NCBI RefSeq assembly: GCF_014898055.3
Contig: NW_023605194.1
Location: forward strand, 61,729,361-61,793,360
Reading direction: 5' to 3'
DNA: 64,000 nucleotides
Source of the DNA: Talpa occidentalis
Lineage: Eukaryota; Chordata; Mammalia; Eulipotyphla; Talpidae
Shown here one piece after another: positions 46,701 to 59,420 of this stretch; position 1 is the first letter of the stretch; every line of letters begins with the position of its first letter. The translations under genes and the position numbers were made by a program. The notes beneath the pieces were generated by a model. That model saw nothing but the letters and a program-made list of their open reading frames with translations, made no database searches and was not told where the DNA came from.

Positions 46701-49578
46701 TTGCAATGATCCATAGCACCTCAAATATTGCAGGTGAAAAGCAAAAACAGATTCTGTTGAGTAAGTTTATTGATTACTTTAAAAAGAATAAGACTAAGAG
46801 TAATATGATGCAGCTACTATCAATTGAACCTTGAGCAATATGTCAAATCTTTAATGACCAAATATAGAATCCATATTAGAATGAGTATATGCAGAAATTC
46901 AGTAGTACAGAATCCCTATGCCAAATTATAATGAAGTTATGAACTTCTGATTAAAAAGTGAGCACATATTTGGTTTTGCTTCTATATTATTTCCCACTAA
47001 AATGATAGAAAACACACAAAAAAACTGAATAAACAAAAAAGGACAAGGAAAACTTGAGAAGATACAACAGCAGATTAGACACAGAATTTTTAAAGCTATT
47101 TAGTAAATGAATGATGGGTAATTGTCCAGATTCAGAGATAGCTCAATTCTAAGTGTGCAAAGGAGGTAAACAGTAGGATGCCAGAAGAGAGGCAGAATTT
47201 CAGAAAAATTCAGGAACTGGAGGTACCTAGTATCTCACAAGGAAGCGATGAAAAAAGGAAAATAAGAGTAGGGTTAAGTACTTGGATTCCAGGGACCCCT
47301 ACATTTTTTTTCCCTCTGGTCTTTAGAAGAGTTCTCAACCCCATCATAGCAGAAGACTGGAAGCTTACTTTCTAAAGATGCTGAATTAGATAGACTTGGG
47401 AATGTGGGTAGGGGCCACACTCCTTAGTGAAGCAAGGAATTAAGGAAAAGTCTATATATTCAATTGAGACACTCTGTGCTCTCAGCTTTCTTATTTTGCA
47501 TGGCTTCCAGAAATCTAGCAGCCAGAACTTTAGACACCCCAACCTTCACAAACCCCAACACTCCATGCCACACATCCTACCTATTTAACCATAAAAATCT
47601 GTCTCTAAAAATCTGATCTACCAAAGAAAAGACCCAAAGAGCTAAAGTTACTAAAGTTACTCACCATTGCACCTTATGTTTCATATTTTTTTTTCCTTTG
47701 GTTTTACTTTTCTTCCTGTTTAAGTACATCTTTTAAGAATTTTTACAGTGATTGCATATAAATAATAATAACTCTTTAGTATTTATACTTAGGAGCAGAA
47801 TCCTCACAATTTCTCAAGTTTATTTATACAGGGGCATTGGTTCAGAGAGAAAGTGAGGAATGACATTCAACCCACATTCCACTTACCAAGCCATGTACCT
47901 TGGGGAGGTGCTACCTTTTTCTAATTAGCATGAAGGCATCAACTGGTCAGCAACATATATGCCACAGAGGGATACCTTTTTCTAATTTGCACAAAGGCAT
48001 GAAATAGGTTAACTTCTAACGTGTTCAGAATATTGCCTGATTGTCCTTCAGTGAAATGAGGGAGTTCTTATTCTTTCCTTTCCCAAGCCTCCCTCCCTGA
48101 GCTTTTAGCTGGGGTTTTTACAGTACACTTGTAATGTGAATATGGATATGGACAACCAAGGATGACCATTTGTGAAGAACGCCAGAAGGAAAAAGACCCA
48201 AACAAACAAAAATGGAACTGGAGTGAAGAAAGATAAACTTGAAAAAAAAAAAGTTGTTATCCTTAGAGGAATAAGAGATAAGGATCCATAAAGAAAGAAA
48301 GAACACTAAAAAATAAAATGGTGAAAAAATTAAGGATTGAAAGGTAACATTGAGGAAATCTAAAAAAGTAGAAAAAAAGACAAAAAGAGGGAAAACAGTG
48401 AATGAGAGTTAATAAAATATGAGAATGAGTGAAGGAGAATCTATATTCACAAGAGAAAGAAAATAAAGCATACATATGTATATGTATAAGTATATGTATA
48501 CATATAAGTACAGGGCCTTACAATTACAGACAGTCATGGATTAAGTGAACATTCTAAAAGCTTCCAGGAATAACAACAACAATGAAAAAGCAAAGATTAA
48601 AACCAAAGGCTATGAAATAATTAGAATGACCTTGTATTTTCAGCAATAAAAGTTAGAAGACAATAAAGCAGAATTTTTAGAAATCTAAGGAAAATCATAC
48701 TTTGGTTTCTTTGCCCAGTCAAATTATACCTAAAAGGAGAAAGATGCTTTCAGACAGGCATGACTGAAAAATATATTTCCTACATACCTGTTCTTAGGAA
48801 GCTACTAAAGGATATACTCCACCCAAACAAGGGGATAAAGCAAGCGAGAAAAAAACAGGGTACAACATAAGGGAGAAGTGATAAGATTTCTTAAATGATG
48901 GTGAAGGATGTCAATTATGAATCGGATTTACAGAGTAACTAGTTCAGAGTGGAGCTGAAGAAAAGAGAACACTAAGGGGTAATGACTCTAAGAAAATAAA
49001 TAGATATCTGATGTGGGGATTGACAGAATGTTCTCATTTATTTCAGACAATTGGCTATGAATTAATAAGAGAAATGACCTCAAAATTTCTAATATTCTAT
49101 GTATCTGGAAGTCACAGAAAGCAAATTTACTGTTTGAGTGGATTGGAGGAGGTTGTAGAAAGTTATTCCCTCCTATTCAGATTTCCACTAGGATAATTTT
49201 CTCTAAAAATTCTTGACACCCCTCTCCCCCCAATCCACCAAGTCTCCTACATTTGTAGATTTAGGCTACAGGGATTCGGGAAGGAACTAGATATGCATAC
49301 ATAGTTCAACTTTTTCTCTCTTGCAGGAAAGCTGAAATCATCTGCTTCATTTTGCCTCAAAATTTACAGGGGCAGATACTCCCATACAAAGTTCTGTGAT
49401 TTACTGGTACTTCCTCTGATTGGGTAGTGGGATCTGTTCAGTATTAAAAGTTCATTTTTGTCACACACCCAATCAAATTTTTCAAATGTCTTAGAAGTAA
49501 CAACGGTTATGATTTGTTTTGCATTTGCTTAACTCTTCTGTCTCGCTCTCTTTGTTGGTTCCAAGGTTGTGTTTAAAA
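46701..49578. other. Mostly unique; parts may be a very old repeat
   Basis: No gene recognised. Segments around 47390-47800 and 48550-48960 have the look of an old, multicopy LINE-like sequence, and the part at 47661-47815 recurs at 53655-53820. A short degenerate direct repeat (tacctttttctaatt, then gca-aaggcat) occurs near 47911 and 47971. ATGTAT-rich simple sequence at 48470-48512. Confidence 0.45.
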
Positions 49579-49590
49579 AGGGTTGTTATT

Positions 49591-52014
49591 CAAAAGCCCA
49601 GGACCTGATGGATTTACAAATGAATTCTACCAAACATTCAGAAACAAATTAGTGCCTATCCTTCACAAACTCTTTCAAAAAATTGAGAAGGAAGGGATAA
49701 TACCAAACACGTTCTATGAAGCCAACATTACACTAATACCAAAACCAAACAAGGACAACACAAAAAAAGAAAACTACAGGCCAATCTCTCTAATTAACAT
49801 GGATGCAAAAATTCTCAATAAAATTTTAGCTATCAGAATCCAACAATGTATCCATAAGATCATTCACCACGACCAAGTAAGATTTATTCCAGGGACACAA
49901 GAATGGTTCAACATCCGAAAATCAATCAATGTTATCTAACACATCAACAAAAAGAAATATAAAAACCATATGATAATATCAATAGATGCTGAGAAAGCTT
50001 TCGACAAAGTACAATACCTATTTATGATAAAGGCCTTGAAATCCTCGGGATACAAGGAATGTACCTCAACATCATAAAGGCCATATATGAGAAGCCCATA
50101 GTCAGTATCATTCTCAATGGCAAAAAGCTGAAAGCATTTCCATTAAGATCTGGAATAAGACAAGGATGTCCACTCTCACCACTGCTTTTCAATATAATAC
50201 TGGAAGTCCTAGCCAGAGCAATAAGACAAGATAAAGACGTACAAGGAATCCAAATAGGGAAGGAAGAAGTTAACTATCACTATTTGCAGATGATATGATA
50301 ATATACATAGAGAACCCCAAAAACTCCACAGAAAAACTAATTCAACTAATCAATCAGTTTAGTAAAGTGGCAGGATACAAAATCAACACACAAAAATCAG
50401 TAGCCGTCCTATATACAAACAATAAATCTGAAGAAGAAATTTAAAAAAAATCCTTTTTATTATCAAAACAAAAAAAAAATCAAATACTTGGAAATAAACC
50501 TAACAAAAGAAGTAAAGGACCTATACAAAGAAAACTATAAAACACTGTTAAAAGAAATAGAAGAAGACACAAAGAAATGGAAAGACATCCCCTGATTATG
50601 GATTGGAAGAATAAACATTATTAAAATGGCCATCCTACCAAAAGCAATTTACAGATTCAATGCTAGTCCAATAAAAATTGCAATGACATTCTTCAAAGAA
50701 ATAGAATAATTATTGATGAAATTCATATGGCATCACCAAAAACCCCGAATAGCCAAAGCTCTCCTGAAAAAAAAGAAGGGAATAGAGGCATCACTCTCCC
50801 AAACTTCAAACTATACTACAAAGCCATAATCATCAAAACTGCTTGGTATTGGAACAAGCACAGACACATGGACCAAAGGAACCAAATAGAAAATCCAGAA
50901 ATAAACTACAGATTTATGGTCAACTAATCTTTGACAAAGGAGCAAAGAATATGTACTGGAGCAAAGAAAGTTTGTTCAATAAATGGTGCTGGGAAAACTG
51001 GGTCGCTACATGCAAAAGAATGAAGCTTGACTACTACCTCACACCATGCACAAAAACCAACTCAAAATAGATTAAAGAACTAGACATAAGACCTGAAACC
51101 ATAAAATACATAGAAGAAAATATAGGTGAAACACTACATGACATGCACCTCAAAGACATCTTTACAGACACAACACCCAAAGCAGTGATACTGAAGGCAA
51201 AGATAAACAGCTGGGAATATATCAAATTAAAGAGCATCTGCACAGCAAAAGAGACAATAACCAAAACAAAGAGAAGCCCCACCTACTGGGAGAACATTTT
51301 TGCACACAACATTAATGATAAAGGACTGATCACAAAAATCTACAAAGAGCTGATGAGACTCAACAAAAACAAAATAATCCAGCCAAAAAATTGGCAGAGG
51401 AGCTAAAAAGAAACTTCTTCAAAGAGGAAATGCAAATGGCCAACAGGCATATGAAAAAATGTTCAACATCACTTGTAATCAGGGAAATGCAAATCAAAAC
51501 TACAATGAGATACCATCTTACACCAGTGAGAATGGCACATATTAAAAAAACTAGCAACAACAAATGTTGGCGAGGGTGTGGAGAAAAAGGAACTCTCCTG
51601 CACTGCTGGTGGGAGTGCAAACTGGTCCAACCACTATGGAGAGCTGTGTGGAGATTTCTTGACCTACTAAAGATAGAGCTTCCATATGATCCAGCAATTC
51701 CACTCCTAGGTATTTGCCCAAAGGACACAGAAACATTAATTCCAAAGGGCACCTGCAGCCCTATGTTTATAACAGCACTATTAACAATAGCTAAGCTATG
51801 GAAACAACCCAAATGACCAAAAATAGATGACTGGATCCAGAAGATGTGGTAATATACACAATGGAATATTACTCAGCAATCAAAAAGATAAACACATGCA
51901 GTTTGCAGCAACATGGATGGATCTAGAAGGGATCATGCTCAGCAAAATAAGTCAGAAAGGCAAAGAAAAATACTGGATGTTCTCACTCATAGCAGGAATT
52001 CAGAAAACCTAAAT
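49591..52014 (+). pseudogene. L1 ORF2p remnant: RT core to C-terminal Cys domain, broken
   Basis: Encodes pieces of the ORF2 reverse transcriptase and C-terminus. Open from 49591 to the TAA at 49937-49939, where the copy at 781 has a CAA codon, a C-to-T nonsense change. The [10 protein letters not shown] block is near 50150. The FADD box (50283-50294) is preceded by a frameshift near 50270. More frameshifts occur near 50440-50475 and 50770, with stops near 50596 and 50709. The Cys domain (CWRGCGEK to HCWWEC, about 51566-51620) is intact within the frame 51391-51816. Not functional. Confidence 0.9.
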
Positions 52015-52268
52015 AAGGGACCAGGAAAAAGATTAATTAATACAAAGTGAAAATCAAAATCAACAAGCAACTATAAACCAGAGACATACTATGGGGGTGG
52101 GGGGGAGGGAAGGGGAGAGGAAGGACTAGGGTCAAAATAAGGGGGGGGTGCAATTGTATGGGGAATATAACCAAAATGAAAATGCATACGTTGTGCAAAA
52201 ATGAAAAATGATGTAAGAATTATATAAAATAAAATATTAATTAAAAATAAATAAATAAATAAATAAAC
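49591..52268 (+). mobile_element. Young LINE-1, 2.7 kb, 5'-truncated, with duplication
   Basis: The most complete L1 here: from the ORF2 region just upstream of the reverse-transcriptase core to the 3' UTR and an (AATA)n tail. Flanked by the 12-bp duplication agggttgttatt at 49579-49590 and 52269-52280. The 5' UTR, ORF1 and the endonuclease part of ORF2 are missing. The G-rich 3'-UTR tract lies at 52093-52149 and the 3' end is of the 'long' type. Confidence 0.97.
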
Positions 52269-52469
52269 AGGGTTGTTATTTATTGCTCTCCCAAACATCA
52301 ACATTGTAATGGTTTTGTATATGTGTAACTATGAAAAAAAAATATTATACTGAGTAAGCAATATGTATAAAGGGCAATTACTTATTACGTTAAATAACTA
52401 ATTTCCCAAGGTATAGAAGAATGAAATCTTCTTCTTGTGTTTCTTTGCATTAAGGTAAAATAGGCTACT

Positions 52470-52609
52470 TGTAAATCTTCCAAACATACAAAAAAAAGGA
52501 TAGAAAAATACTACAAAACACTTATGGAACATCATCCAGCTTTTAACAAATCTTAACATTTTTGCCATGTTTGCTTCATACCATATATTGATATTAAGAG
52601 AAATCAACA
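52470..52609 (-). repeat. Ancient L1 3'-UTR-like fragment, antisense, part 1
   Basis: 'gatagaaaaatactacaaaa' and 'catttttgccatgtttgctt' resemble the antisense of an old LINE 3' end. Interrupted by the SINE at 52610. Confidence 0.55.
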
Positions 52610-52882
52610 GGGCCTCCCCTGGTGGCGCAGTGGTTGAGTGCTGGGCTGCAAAGCTGCCCACAGCCTCTGCAGCACCAGTTCGATCCCAGGCCACTGGTGA
52701 GGGTCCCACTTGGCGTGACAGACCGCTCCTGCCATGCCCGCTGCTCCCCTCACCAGTGTATTTCATCAATCTGCCTGTTCTATTCCCCACTCTGGCTCTG
52801 GTGAATTCTCTCATTCTCCTGCACTTCTGATTGTTCCCAATGCTTGTATCAATAATAATAAATAAATCTTTAAAAAAGAGAG
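52610..52882 (+). mobile_element. tRNA-derived SINE, younger subfamily, exact duplication
   Basis: Head gggcctcccctggtggcgca, B-box agttcgatccc near 52677, end tcccaatgcttgtatcaata with TCTTT. Lacks about a dozen bases in the middle (ggccactggtgaggg). Exact 13-bp duplication agagaaatcaaca at 52597-52609 and 52883-52895. Confidence 0.96.
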
Positions 52883-52895
52883 AGAGAAATCAACA

Positions 52896-53110
52896 TATAA
52901 CAGACACAGCTGAAGTTCTGTAAGGTCATTTACTTGCTTTTTTCTCCTCTCCAAAGGTAACCACTATCTTGAAACTGTATTTTTCCAATGCTATTGCCAT
53001 ATACAAATGTATATGCCATTGTAGCACTTCTTTACTTGTTTTAACATTTAAATATAGTGGTATATCATATTATATGTAGAATTCTGTAGCTTGTGTTTCC
53101 CAAGCAATAT
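52896..53110 (-). repeat. Ancient L1 3'-UTR-like fragment, antisense, part 2
   Basis: 'ctctccaaaggtaaccacta' near 52949 and 'atatagtggtatatcatatt' near 53051 continue the 52470 element. Confidence 0.55.
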
Positions 53111-53124
53111 TACCAATAAAAAGA

Positions 53125-53330
53125 TGATGCTAGTGGATAAAAAATAATGGACCTGAATCAAAATCCTGGCTCCAAGATCCTTAAACTGTGTGACTTCAGG
53201 GTAGTGACTTAATCTGGCTGTGCCTACAAAATGGGGATAATTGTCCCATCATCATGAGGCTGCTGTTAAGAATGAATCAGTTGATATAGATATAGCACTC
53301 AGAATACCACCTGGCACATAAATATCCGGC
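53125..53330 (+). repeat. MIR SINE
   Basis: 'acctgaatcaaaatcctggc', 'aactgtgtgacttcagggta', 'ctacaaaatggggataattg' and 'gaataccacctggcacataa' follow the MIR order across nearly the whole element. Confidence 0.85.
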
Positions 53331-54984
53331 TTTTTAATGTTGACTTCTATTTGGTAACATGATGTTGATAAGTCACATATTAAGCATATTTATATCACCT
53401 TATTTTGTGTTTTTTTTTTTTGTTCCTTTTCTCTCTTTTCTTGACTGTTATCCAGCTGACATTTCCTAAATTGCTCTTTCCCACAAATTTAGAAGCTATA
53501 ATTTTATTTAGCTATTTTTGAGGCATTACAAATTACTAATTGAACAGGTACAAACATTCTTTTTGTTGTTATCTAGTATTTTATTTTAATATTAAAAAAA
53601 TAGCTTTTTATTTATAGTCACCAGTTAATTACATGTGTAAATCTTTTTCAGAGTTCACCATTGTTCCTTGTGTCTCATATTTTTATTTTCTTCCTTGTTA
53701 AATATATCTTTTAATAATTTTTCTTCCTTTAATAGTTTTCCTTCCTTTTTAAATATATCTTTTAATAATTCTTAGAGTGACTGCATGTAAATAGCAATAA
53801 TCCTTTAGTCTTTATATAACTGAAAAGTCATATTTTTTTTTCACAAGATAAGGCTTTGGTTCTAGCTGATTATCATGCCGCACTCAGAAAAAGCCTCCTT
53901 TGAGTAAGTATTGCTGAATGACTGAATAAATGAATAGATTAACTCATAGAAAACAGAGGGGGAGCACCAACGCAAAATCATCAAAGAGGGCTAATGAGAT
54001 AACATATGGTCTCCAGAAATGCATGTTGGTTCACTCTTTAATAAGTAAAATAATGATAAAAAAGAATTTGCTTTAAAATGGCTTGGTGGGAAGACAAAGA
54101 CTGTTTGAATTAAGTAGTATTTAATAAGAGTTGAACTGAGCAACTGTTTTAAAATAAATGTTCCTAAAGTTTCTGGTCCTAACCTGACCCAGGCTGTAAG
54201 AAATATTTATTAAAGTAGAAGAAAGAATGTATTACAATGGCGGAGGACCAGATAACAAAATCTGATTCCAGCTGTCATGATTACATGAAAGGATACAGAA
54301 GTATATCAGAGGACAGTCTTCTTTATTAATGACTTCAGGCTTATAGGTATCTTTAGGGCAACAAAGAGAAATACAAAGGCAGAAGGATATGCATAGGTAC
54401 TGAAAAGAAAGAGAAGAAAGTACTGAAAAGAAAGAAAAGATAAGAGAATGGTTTCTAAGCTCATCTTTTGAGTAAGTTATCTATTTTAATTTGTATAAAC
54501 TAAAAATTAGATTTATTAGAATATTTGAAGAGCCCCTGTTAAGATATTTCCATTTAGTCTAGATTACAGCTCTACAGAGAGAGCAGGGGCATTCAAGATT
54601 TGAAGGCATTTTTTTTTCTTGTGAGCAATGCAAATGGTCAAGCCACTTCATAGATCTCAAATGCCACTCAAGCTAGCTGCATATGTGCTATGGTTCCTCG
54701 ATTTTTGCTACCTTTATTCATCTGGTGATTTTTATATAATAGCACATGTTAAGTCAAGTCAGGGCATTACTTCCCTTTAAAATTCTCATTCCAATGACCT
54801 GGTAATCATTTTTATGGCTTTCTAACAATGTGTGAAGTATTCTCATGACTAAATATCAAATAGAATGGCATCACTACACTTGGCAGAAGGATAGAAAAAG
54901 ACATTCCACACAAATGGGAATATTTGTATCAGCTGGGATATTTATATAAACAGTCATAAACAGTAACATGAGCAAAAGAAATTC
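53331..54984. other. Unique sequence, with a dispersed repeat at 53655-53820
   Basis: No gene recognised. Near 53690-53780 a segment (aaatatatcttttaataatt) is present twice. A short GAAAG-type duplication (tactgaaaagaaag) is at 54398 and 54420. Confidence 0.5.
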
Positions 54985-56320
54985 ACTGTGATAAAGAGAT
55001 CAATTCATCAAAAGGATATAGCATTTGTATATACATATGCATCCAACAGAGTACCTAACTATATAAAGAAAACACTAACAGATATGAAGGCAGTTAGTAG
55101 TAGTAGTGCTGGTACTAGTAGAAGTAAACTTGAATATGTCATTTTCATCAATGGATATACAGACAGAAAATCAATAAGGAAATTTTGGTCTTGAACTGTT
55201 TTCAGATAAAATGCACATAACAGATATACATAGAACATTCTATTCAACGCCAACAGAATAGACATTCTTCTCAACTCCAGATGAAGAATTCTCCAGGCTA
55301 TATCAAATATTAGGTCACAAAACATATCTTAGCAAATTTAAAAAAGAATGAAATCATACCAAATATATTTTTCAGTCACAATGGAATGAAACATGAAATG
55401 AAACAAATGAAACAAATCATCAAATGAAACAAATGAAACAAATCATCAAAATGAAGAAAACTGGAAAATTCACAAATATGTGGAAATTACACAACACATT
55501 CCTAAACAACCAATGGGTCAAAGTTGAATTCAAGATATATCTTGAAATAAATAAAAATTGAAACACAGAATTCCAACACTTATTGGATGCAACAAAAACA
55601 GTGTTGAGAGAAGCTTATAATGAAGTAAACAGACTTTTTATTTCAAAACGCCAGAAAAAACTAAAGTTGGCAGAAGGGAGGAGATAACAAAAAGAAGAGC
55701 AGAAATAAATGAAATAGAGAAGAGGAAAAGATAGGAAATATCAGTGAAACAATTTTTTTTTAAAAGATAAAACTTCAGTTAAAGCTACCAAGAAGAGAGA
55801 GCTTAAATAAACAGAATTATAAGCAAGGCATTGAAATCAATACAACAGATGATATAAGAGATTGTTACAAATGATTATTTGCCATCAAATTGAAAACAGA
55901 AAATCAGATCAAAATAATAACAAGTGAAGAGATTAAATCAGTAACCATGAATCTCCTGCAAGGAAAAGCCCAGAACAGATGATTTCATGGATGAATTCTA
56001 TCAAACATTTAAAGAAGGGTTCATGTCAATTCTTCTCAAACTCTTGCCAAAAATCTAAGAGAAGGGAACAGTCACAAACACAAATGATGAAGCCAGGATT
56101 ACCCTGATACCAAAGTCAGATAAGGTTACACAGAAAAGAAAACTATGTGCAAATATCCTGATGATTCCTGATGAAACTAAATTCCAAACTTGGCAACAAA
56201 ATTCCAGCCAACTGAATTCAACAGCACATTAAAAGGATCATACACCATAATCAAATGGGATTTATCCCTGGGATGCAAGGATGATTCAATAAATCAATCA
56301 GTGATATACTGCATTAGAAT
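54985..56320 (+). mobile_element. Ancient L1 ORF2 (endonuclease end to RT start)
   Basis: Diverged but readable in order: 'cagacagaaaatcaataagg' near 55160, 'catagaacattctattcaac' near 55228, 'ccaatgggtcaaagttgaat' near 55511, 'gaattctatcaaacatttaa' near 55993, 'taaaaggatcatacaccata' near 56231. Many stops and gaps. A 26-bp tandem pair lies inside it at 55396-55447. Confidence 0.88.
55396..55447. repeat. 26-bp tandem duplication inside the ancient L1
   Basis: The unit beginning aaatgaaacaaatgaaac and ending aaatcatc occurs twice, exactly, at 55396-55421 and 55422-55447. The unit is itself built of an ATGAAACAA repeat. Confidence 0.95.
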
Positions 56321-56429
56321 GAAAGCTAAATATCAATATGCTAATCTGAATAGTTGATGATCTTCTGTGTATAAATCCAATAGAAATGTATGCAATTATT
56401 AACCAAAGGAAATATATAAGACTGCTCAT

Positions 56430-56812
56430 AGGAGTAAGAATGAATGATTTAAACCAAATATATCAGCAGGATCTATCACAAATAAATGGTAAATGAAAGA
56501 AGCTAAACACATAATAGTACATACTGTTTGATTCCACTTAAATGAAGCACAAAAACAGGTTAGAAAAATAATAATCTATGCTGTTAGAGGTTAGGGTAAC
56601 AGTTACTTCGAGAAAGGGAACTTATTGACTAGAAGGGTGCACAAAGGGGCCTCTCAGAGTGCTAGTGTATTCTCTTTGCTAATCAGGGTGGTAGTTTTAG
56701 GGTGTCTGTTCAATATGTAAAAATTCATGAAGATATATACTTAATATATTTTCACATTTCTATATGCCTATTATGTCTCAATAAAATGTTTTCTAAAATC
56801 CAATGAAAAATT
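56430..56812 (+). mobile_element. Ancient L1 3' UTR (end of the 54985 element, internal deletion)
   Basis: 'tgtttgattccacttaaatg' near 56525, 'gttagaggttagggtaacag' near 56582 and a closing 'tatgtctcaataaaatgttt' near 56771 match an old L1M-type 3' UTR. The late ORF2 between 56320 and 56430 is absent or unrecognisable, so the element seems to have lost about 2 kb. Confidence 0.6.
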
Positions 56813-59115
56813 TGTGCTGATTATAACAATTTTATAGGTGAATTCTTTCTGGAACTACGGTCCTCAAGGTACCTAATAGGAGGAAAGAATAGTGACGTAC
56901 TTGAGTCATGTGAGAATTTCAGCAGCGGAAAAATATAATTGATGCACAGAGATGGTTAATGTAGTGCAATTGTGTGGAAAGAAAGAATTTATATATGAAA
57001 TCAAAATAAGCCTCAGATGCAGAGCCAGATGGAGCCATTATTTACTCATATGTGATTCCAACTGGAAAAAATAACTATCTTTGGAGATTAACCTGTGACT
57101 CCCACAAATAATGGTGTCTGGCATGAACACAGGGGAAGATTGACTTTGGGCCCAGAAGTTTGCTGGTTTTGAAATAAATGTGCTAAGAAATAACTTTATT
57201 TAAAAGAGTTGACTAGAAACAGCTGTACTTTGTCGTCAGAATAAAAATCCACAAGTATTCTAAAACTTCAAAAAATATAAGAAACAATGTGACCTCATTA
57301 ACCCTTAAAAAGACATTTCTGCTGTGGCTGTATTTTATTACCATTTATCTCTCCTCAAAATCTCTTACTATGTCTGTCTTCAGACATGCTTCCAGAAAAT
57401 TATAAAGGAAGCAGAACTTGAAAGAAATAATAAAATGCGCCTTCAATCCTAGTAAAAAACAATGCTAGGGAAATCTGATATTTTTTCTTTCCCTACTAAG
57501 TTCTGAGCATGTTTAGTTGTAATTTATTACTAAGAAGGCTTAACTATGGGTTGAGGTATTTAAAATAAAAGCAAAACAATAGAAAAATTGAGGAAGATTT
57601 GATAGTTTTAGACATTATCCCATTATTTACTTTGTTGCAGTTTTCCACAGAAGGAACCTACTTAGGAAAATGTATGTGACTTAAGTTACTGAGGGAAGTA
57701 TAACATCTCCTGCTGAAAGATGTTTAAGAAAAAAGTTAACTGACTCTTTTTAATTATTTTGAATTACTTGTCCCCAAAAGGCAATGGCCAAATAGGGTGT
57801 CTTCCAGATTTATGACTTCATTTTGTTCTCTGCTTCCATAAACAATTTTGAGAGTCTCTCTTTAATGGGGTGACACATTCTGTGCCCGCCAGAAAATGTA
57901 AGCTCTAAACTATAGTGAACATAAACTGTAGTTTAAATGGGGTTTAGAAATTGTTGTACAAAGACTAAGTGAGATGGAACGTTGACAAATTAATCAACTT
58001 ATTCAGGCAAAAATAACTCCAATTTTTAAAGGGAGGAGAAAAAAACCTTCAGATTGGTTGTTTTCTTATTATCTGCATAAATATGTGGGTCTAAGCTATA
58101 CTTTCCATAGATACAGCTCAAATGCTTTTTGTATAATAATACCACCTCATCATTAGAAGATCACGTAATTTACAAAATGTGTTCACACATATCCTCACAT
58201 ACAATACTATGTATTGAAAATAGGAAGAATTTGGTGGCTAGGACTTTATTAAGATGTTAAAGGAGAATTTATAAAATCATAGCATAAATTCTAATCTGTG
58301 AGGATTTTAGAGACCATGAATTCAAACTCATCACACTTCAAAATAAAGAATAGAACCCAGAAATCTGGAACGAGAACTTTTCTATTCATCATAGAATCAC
58401 AATAAAAAGTTCCTGCTTATATTCTCTCTGGAGCCCTACAGTCACCAGAATATCAGCTTCATATAGCAAGCTGTTTTCCCATCATATTTTCCTAAGCACC
58501 CAGTGCAGAATCTGGAGTTACAGCAGTTACTTGGTACATACAGTTAAATGAACTAATCTTTATAAGTACCTAACTTGCTTTTCTCACATGGACACATCTA
58601 ATAACTTCTTGAATCTGATTTCAGATTTATAATTTAACATACTTAAGAGTTGTTCAAAATGAAGCTTTACAAAAGAAAATCTGTATTAACTCTTAAGTAT
58701 CCATCAAGCTATCTATCAAATGTTGATGATTTTATTTTTTAATATTTACATTCACTTATTCCATCAACAGATTTTTAACCACCATGTGGACAAAATATTG
58801 TGCTCAGTCTCTAATAATAAAATCCACAAACTAACAAAGATGAGTTAAATTAGGTGACACCTCCACCAGAATGACCATATAATTTCAAATATAACATTTA
58901 TATTCTACACTTGATCTTACCCAGAAGGCCAAGAAGCAATTAAAATTTATGCTCTAGTAGTGTTTCAAATAATTACATGGTTTTCATTTTTTCCTTATTT
59001 TATAAAGTCTTACGTTGTTAGCAATACCCTTGTATTACTGCAAGATGTAGTTTAGGGAGAATACCTATGGAACAACTATGAAAGGCTATGCTAGCAAGAC
59101 TCCTGAAAAATTCAC
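56813..59115. other. Mostly unique; weak L2-like patches
   Basis: No gene recognised. About 58430-58560 (catcatattttcctaagcac, then agttacttggtacatacagt) and 58745-58850 may be L2 remnants. Confidence 0.45.
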
Positions 59116-59131
59116 AAAATCACATATGCCT

Positions 59132-59404
59132 GCGCCTCCCCGGTGGTGCAGTGGTTGAGCACTGGGTTGCGAAGCTGCCCGCAGCCTCTGCAGCACCAGT
59201 TCGATCTCTGGCGGCAGGGCGAGGGTCGCACATGGCTTGCAGATCTCTCCTGTCACCTGCTGCTCCCCTCAGCAGTGTATTTTGTCACTCTGCCTGTTCT
59301 ATTCTCCGCTCTGGCTCTGGTGAATTCTCTCACCCTCCCACGCCTCTGACTGTACCCAGTGCTTGTATAAATAAATAAATAAATAAATAAATCTTTAAAA
59401 AAAA
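59132..59404 (+). mobile_element. tRNA-derived SINE, younger subfamily, exact duplication
   Basis: Head gcgcctccccggtggtgcag, gggttgcgaag, B-box agttcgatctc near 59199, end acccagtgcttgtataaata with five AATA units, TCTTT and poly(A). Exact 16-bp duplication aaaatcacatatgcct at 59116-59131 and 59405-59420. Confidence 0.97.
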
Positions 59405-59420
59405 AAAATCACATATGCCT

